A stretch of DNA of 64,000 nt, taken from the NCBI RefSeq assembly GCF_042854845.1, contig NZ_AP031498.1:4774001-4838000 (forward strand), given 5' to 3'. The notes beneath the pieces were generated by a model, which did not search any database, was not told the DNA's origin, and was given only the letters and a program-made list of their open reading frames with translations. This DNA comes from Maricurvus nonylphenolicus (GTDB lineage: Bacteria > Pseudomonadota > Gammaproteobacteria > Pseudomonadales > Cellvibrionaceae). Position 1 is the stretch's first letter. Every line of letters begins with the position of its first letter. Positions 60,579 to 64,000 of this stretch are shown here, in pieces. Position numbers and translations under genes: made by a program.

Positions 60579-63134
60579 TTACAAACTGTAAGCGAATTGC
60601 AAGGCTACAGTACGCGGAGGCGCAAGATAGGTACTGTAAGCCGGTGCTCCGGTCAGCGCATAGGAGAAAGGTACTTCACTGGCAAAACCAATAACCTCTT
60701 CATCCGTCAGATTTTTACCCAGCAGTGCCAACGACCAGCGATCACCTTCAAGCCCCAGACGCAGGTTATAGAGGGTATAAGCGTCTTGTTCTGTCAGTTT
60801 ATCGCGAGTTGCGGTATCAGCCAGATACTGATCCTGATAATTCAGATCCAGGGTTGCGCGGAAATCAACACCAGGGGTGAACTCCTGCAAATATTCAAGG
60901 CTTAATGTACCTGACAGCGATCGGTCTCTGTCACCAGAGCGGTCACAACCTTCACTGGTATCTACACCGGCCAACTTTTCAGAGGCACTGCAGGAAGCAC
61001 CTGGGAATTCTGTTGCTTCAAAATCGGTAAACGCCAGTGCACCAGTTAAGGTTAATGGCTCAGCAATACGCCAGCGTCCATCCAGCTCGATGCCCTGTGT
61101 TACCGCTTCACCCACATTGGTCACCACAAAGTTACGACCATTAAATGAGCTGCTTTGCAGATCGGAATACTCGGTGTAGAAAACTGCCAGATTGGTTTCG
61201 GCACTGCCATCCATCCAGACACTCTTCATGCCAATCTCATAGGCGTTGACGTTTTCATCTTCAAACTCTTCACTGCTAGCGCGAGAGGCCTCAGCATCAA
61301 AACCGCCGGCCTTAAAGCCTTTAGAGGCAGAGAAGTACATCATGTGATCTTCGTTGAGATCGTATTCAACGATAACCGATGGGGTAAAGGCGGTTTCTGT
61401 GCGATCGGGATCAATATTGTGACGGACAAAGTCGGCAGAGCTAACCACTGATCCGTCACCGTAGATACCACTTAATGCATTGGCAATCGCATCAAATGTG
61501 CCTATGGCTACAGGATTGGCGGCATTGTCTTCAACAAACTGCCCCAAAGAATCCAGATCAACACCCGCAAATAGACTGTAAGCGATATTGGCAATAATAT
61601 CGTTGGATAAACCTGCTCCCGGAACAGCGCCCGCCGCAGTTAAGAAATCGGTCAAGTCATCGTTAACGCCACCGGTTAAGGCATTGATAGTATCGGCCCG
61701 GCGCTCACCTTCTTTTTTCTCGTAGGTGTAACGACCACCCAAGGTCAGACGTAAATCATCCTGTAGCTCCCAGGTTCCTTGAGCAAAAATTGCCGCCATG
61801 TCACTCTTGGTAGAAAAGTCTGTAACAAAGGCACGTTCATTAAACGGTGTACCTAACCCAAACAAACCAGCGTCATACACGGCACTGACAATATTATTTT
61901 GCGGGGTAACCACCTTATCCAGTGAATCCAAATCTGACGTTTGTAAATAAATACCGGCAATCCAATCAAAACTACTGCTACCGTTAGAAGTCAAACGGAT
62001 TTCCTGACTGAACTGGCTATACTCTTCTTCCGAATCGTTATAGAAAAGTGCAACGCCATTGCCATCGGTATCGCCGATGCGCTTATCCTCATATCCGACA
62101 AAACCAGTTACCGATGTCAGATCAAAATGCTCAAAGCTGGTATTAAGCGTTATTTGATAGTTATCAACTTCAATATCCTGACTTTCATCAATATTCGATC
62201 TACGGGTACGATTGGTTCCTATAGAATCACTACCAATATCGTAGCCAGCCGCCCCTGAAATGGCAGCCGCCGCTTGTGCATAATTAAGACCGGTGAAGGC
62301 AACCGCATCAGGGTTTGAGCCGTTATTCAAATACCCCAAAGCAAGCTCTCTGGCTTCACCACGATTATCAACACGCGTTTTTTCCGCTTTAAAAATGACT
62401 TCCGTTTTATCACTGACATCCCAAGCTAACGTCAGACGACCGGTATGACTATTACGACGCTGCTCGTCATTACCGGTAAATTTATTATCGTAGTAACCGC
62501 TGGATTCCAGACCACGCAACACCAAACGAGCACGTACCGTATCGCTCAAAGGACCAGAGACAATACCGGTTAACTCTTTGTCATCGTAACGACCGTCATA
62601 GGAACCTGAAACGCTGGCTTCGAATTCGTCGGTAGGTTTGGCTGATGTTAACGACAGAGCACCCGCCACACTGTTTTTACCAAACAGCACATTTTGCGGA
62701 CCACGCAATACTTCAACACGCTCAAGATCTAGCAGGGGGGCATTAGCCAAGGTCGCGCGGCTGTAGGACAAATCATCCATATAAAGGACAACAGAGCGTT
62801 CAATACCGGGGTTAGCGCCTGAGCCAATGCCACGGATTTTCATAATCGGGCCAACGCCAGATTCAAACTTGGTAAAGTTAGGCACGTAGTTAGCCAGGTC
62901 TTCCAGGTTCTCGATACCCGCTTCGTTAAGCTTCTCGCCGCCAACGGTATTCACTGAAATGGGAACATCTTGCAGGGTCTGTGCACGTTTTTGTGCCGTA
63001 ACTACAATCTCCTCAAGCGCTAAACTGTTGATCTCTTCAGCGGAGACCTGCATACCTGCCATCATGCAGCTGCTCAAGGTAATCGCTAAGGATAAAGGGT
63101 GCGCGGCAAGACCTTTCTTATTGGATATGTTCAT
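60579..63134 (-). CDS. TonB-dependent outer-membrane receptor
   Basis: An 851-residue receptor from the ATG at 63134, which has GAGAG before it; an in-frame start at 63173 has none. The signal peptide ends near VSA-EE (residue 32). LEEIVVTAQKRAQTLQDVPI opens the plug, and VEVLRGPQNVLFGKNSVAGA follows. A long barrel ends in terminal Leu (VALQFAYSL), not the usual Phe. It is separate in sequence from the other four receptors. Neighbours are an acyl-CoA ligase and a serine hydrolase, so lipid-like ligands are plausible. Confidence 0.93.
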   Translation of the reverse strand: MNISNKKGLAAHPLSLAITLSSCMMAGMQVSAEEINSLALEEIVVTAQKRAQTLQDVPISVNTVGGEKLNEAGIENLEDLANYVPNFTKFESGVGPIMKIRGIGSGANPGIERSVVLYMDDLSYSRATLANAPLLDLERVEVLRGPQNVLFGKNSVAGALSLTSAKPTDEFEASVSGSYDGRYDDKELTGIVSGPLSDTVRARLVLRGLESSGYYDNKFTGNDEQRRNSHTGRLTLAWDVSDKTEVIFKAEKTRVDNRGEARELALGYLNNGSNPDAVAFTGLNYAQAAAAISGAAGYDIGSDSIGTNRTRRSNIDESQDIEVDNYQITLNTSFEHFDLTSVTGFVGYEDKRIGDTDGNGVALFYNDSEEEYSQFSQEIRLTSNGSSSFDWIAGIYLQTSDLDSLDKVVTPQNNIVSAVYDAGLFGLGTPFNERAFVTDFSTKSDMAAIFAQGTWELQDDLRLTLGGRYTYEKKEGERRADTINALTGGVNDDLTDFLTAAGAVPGAGLSNDIIANIAYSLFAGVDLDSLGQFVEDNAANPVAIGTFDAIANALSGIYGDGSVVSSADFVRHNIDPDRTETAFTPSVIVEYDLNEDHMMYFSASKGFKAGGFDAEASRASSEEFEDENVNAYEIGMKSVWMDGSAETNLAVFYTEYSDLQSSSFNGRNFVVTNVGEAVTQGIELDGRWRIAEPLTLTGALAFTDFEATEFPGASCSASEKLAGVDTSEGCDRSGDRDRSLSGTLSLEYLQEFTPGVDFRATLDLNYQDQYLADTATRDKLTEQDAYTLYNLRLGLEGDRWSLALLGKNLTDEEVIGFASEVPFSYALTGAPAYSTYLAPPRTVALQFAYSL

Positions 63135-63322
63135 AAGTTCGCTCTCAATATATTGCCCTTTGGAATGAAGCAATTGTTTATTATTGGTATCGTTTATAAG
63201 CTAAACCTGTCAGTACCAGACTGCCTGCTTAGCGTTTGATTAATTTATCAGCTGAAAAACAAACCACCTGTTTCCCAGGAAACATTTCCGACAACATTGA
63301 CCGAAAATATTGCAGTAAATAT

Positions 63323-64000
63323 TTATTCCGCACTGTCATCGGCAGCTAGCTGATAGGCTAGCTGCTTAAACTGACGGCTAAATGGATGCAAAAATCCGGG
63401 GAAAACCTGAGTCATACACAGGCCTCCAATATTGGCTATGGGAGAAACCCAGAGGTGCAAGCCAAAAATACCGCCCCAGTGAAATTCCCCCGCAGCCGAG
63501 GCCGGTTCACCCTGCTCGGGTTTCTGCTTAATCGCAAACCCCAAACCGAATTTGGTAGACGGCATATGCCAGGACGGGCTCTGCACGAAAACATCTGCAG
63601 GGCATTGATCCTGCTGCATCAGTTGCAATGACTCTTTACTTAACAGTGAGCCTCCGTCGTATTGCCCCCCAGACATAATCAAACGTAACAACTGGTAACA
63701 GTCATGCAGGGTAGACACCAAACCTCCACCACCAGAAAGCAATTGGGTCGGCTGTGAAAACATGCCTGCTACAGGACTATCGATGACGTCACCAACCGGC
63801 GCTGAATAGGTTGTTGGATCAGCCAAGCTATAGGCGGGCAGAAAACGTGACTGTTTTTGTTTCGGCACATAGAAACCGGTATCAACCATGCCCAGCGCAT
63901 TAAGAATATTTTCTTGCAAGAAGTGGTCAAAACGTTGCCCTGACACCACCTCAATCACCCGAGCCATAACATCGGTCGCAAAGCTGTATCGCCAACCTTC
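63323..64000 (-). CDS. Beta-lactamase-fold serine hydrolase, C-terminal part
   Basis: An open frame runs in from the right edge; the SxxK half lies outside the window. Visible are WRYSFATDVMARVIEVVSGQ (Tyr-Ser as in the second catalytic motif of EstB-type esterases), then SGGGGLVSTLHDCYQLLRL and GEFHWGGIFGLHLWVSP near the end, where HWGG matches the HxG-type strand. About 226 residues are in the window. It belongs to the EstB/class-C beta-lactamase group and would hydrolyse esters. It lies about 190 bp upstream of the TonB receptor start on the same strand. Confidence 0.88.
   Translation of the reverse strand, partial: EGWRYSFATDVMARVIEVVSGQRFDHFLQENILNALGMVDTGFYVPKQKQSRFLPAYSLADPTTYSAPVGDVIDSPVAGMFSQPTQLLSGGGGLVSTLHDCYQLLRLIMSGGQYDGGSLLSKESLQLMQQDQCPADVFVQSPSWHMPSTKFGLGFAIKQKPEQGEPASAAGEFHWGGIFGLHLWVSPIANIGGLCMTQVFPGFLHPFSRQFKQLAYQLAADDSAE

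Noticed and set aside
1..64000. Mobile elements, prophage, CRISPR arrays, tRNA and rRNA genes
   Set aside because: No transposase, integrase, repeat-spacer pattern or recognisable tRNA/rRNA sequence was seen; the only repeat-like element is the palindrome at 48391-48527.

Overview
The window looks like chromosome from a marine, aerobic gammaproteobacterium; a Cellvibrionales/Spongiibacteraceae-type host is my inference from gene content. The evidence is a set of five large TonB-dependent receptors with IEEIIVTAQ-type plugs, an NhaA/NhaR sodium-proton antiporter pair, a sodium-dependent bicarbonate permease, and many CoA-thioester catabolic genes. No tRNA, rRNA, CRISPR array, transposase or phage gene was found. 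Coding density is high and no gap without a gene exceeds about 275 bases.

Layout. 0-4.2 kb: inorganic carbon and sodium homeostasis (partial LysR regulator, small membrane protein, SbtA-type permease, NhaA, NhaR). 4.4-8.1 kb: an orphan periplasmic binding-like protein, a SnoaL-like protein, a serine hydrolase and an AraC-type regulator. 8.4-16.6 kb: a TonB receptor, an SDR, an MFS carrier, a membrane-anchored type-B carboxylesterase with a small membrane partner, and an AraC regulator. 16.7-24.4 kb: a co-directional catabolic run of Baeyer-Villiger-type flavin monooxygenase, two SDRs, acyl-CoA dehydrogenase, MaoC hydratase, HSD17B4-like SDR and thiolase. 24.5-42.2 kb: a LysR regulator, three TonB receptors, three phytanoyl-CoA-dioxygenase-family (PhyH) oxygenases, an AraC regulator, a type-B esterase and a pair of acyl-CoA dehydrogenases. 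42.4-54 kb, mostly minus strand: two acyl-CoA ligases, a third type-B esterase, an enoyl-CoA hydratase, AtuA, and the biotin and carboxyltransferase subunits of an acyl-CoA carboxylase, with a divergent AraC regulator. 55-64 kb: a DUF350/transglutaminase-like pair, another orphan binding protein, a serine hydrolase, an acyl-CoA ligase, a fifth TonB receptor and a truncated serine hydrolase.

How the genes may work together (inference). TonB receptors import a hydrophobic, probably ester-linked substrate. Type-B esterases split it, ligases activate the acids, and acyl-CoA dehydrogenases, hydratases, SDRs and thiolase carry out beta-oxidation. PhyH-type oxygenases (alpha-hydroxylation) and the AtuA/acyl-CoA-carboxylase set (geranyl-CoA-type carboxylation) are the two known ways around a beta-methyl branch, so an isoprenoid or other branched substrate is the most economical explanation.

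The strongest new signal is regulatory. A 34-bp element, GRAARTGAC-N14-TCATMACCTAC with invariant spacing, lies upstream of all three PhyH genes and of the esterase at 44.2-45.7 kb. It contains two half-sites 21 bp apart, and the AraC-type gene at 33.4 kb sits beside one copy. A second conserved 62-bp element precedes two TonB receptors, which also share signal peptide and 3' flank but not receptor body. Other points are a thiolase remnant at 57.5 kb, a palindromic MITE-like repeat at 48.4 kb, and NhaA with Asn at the position of E. coli Lys300.
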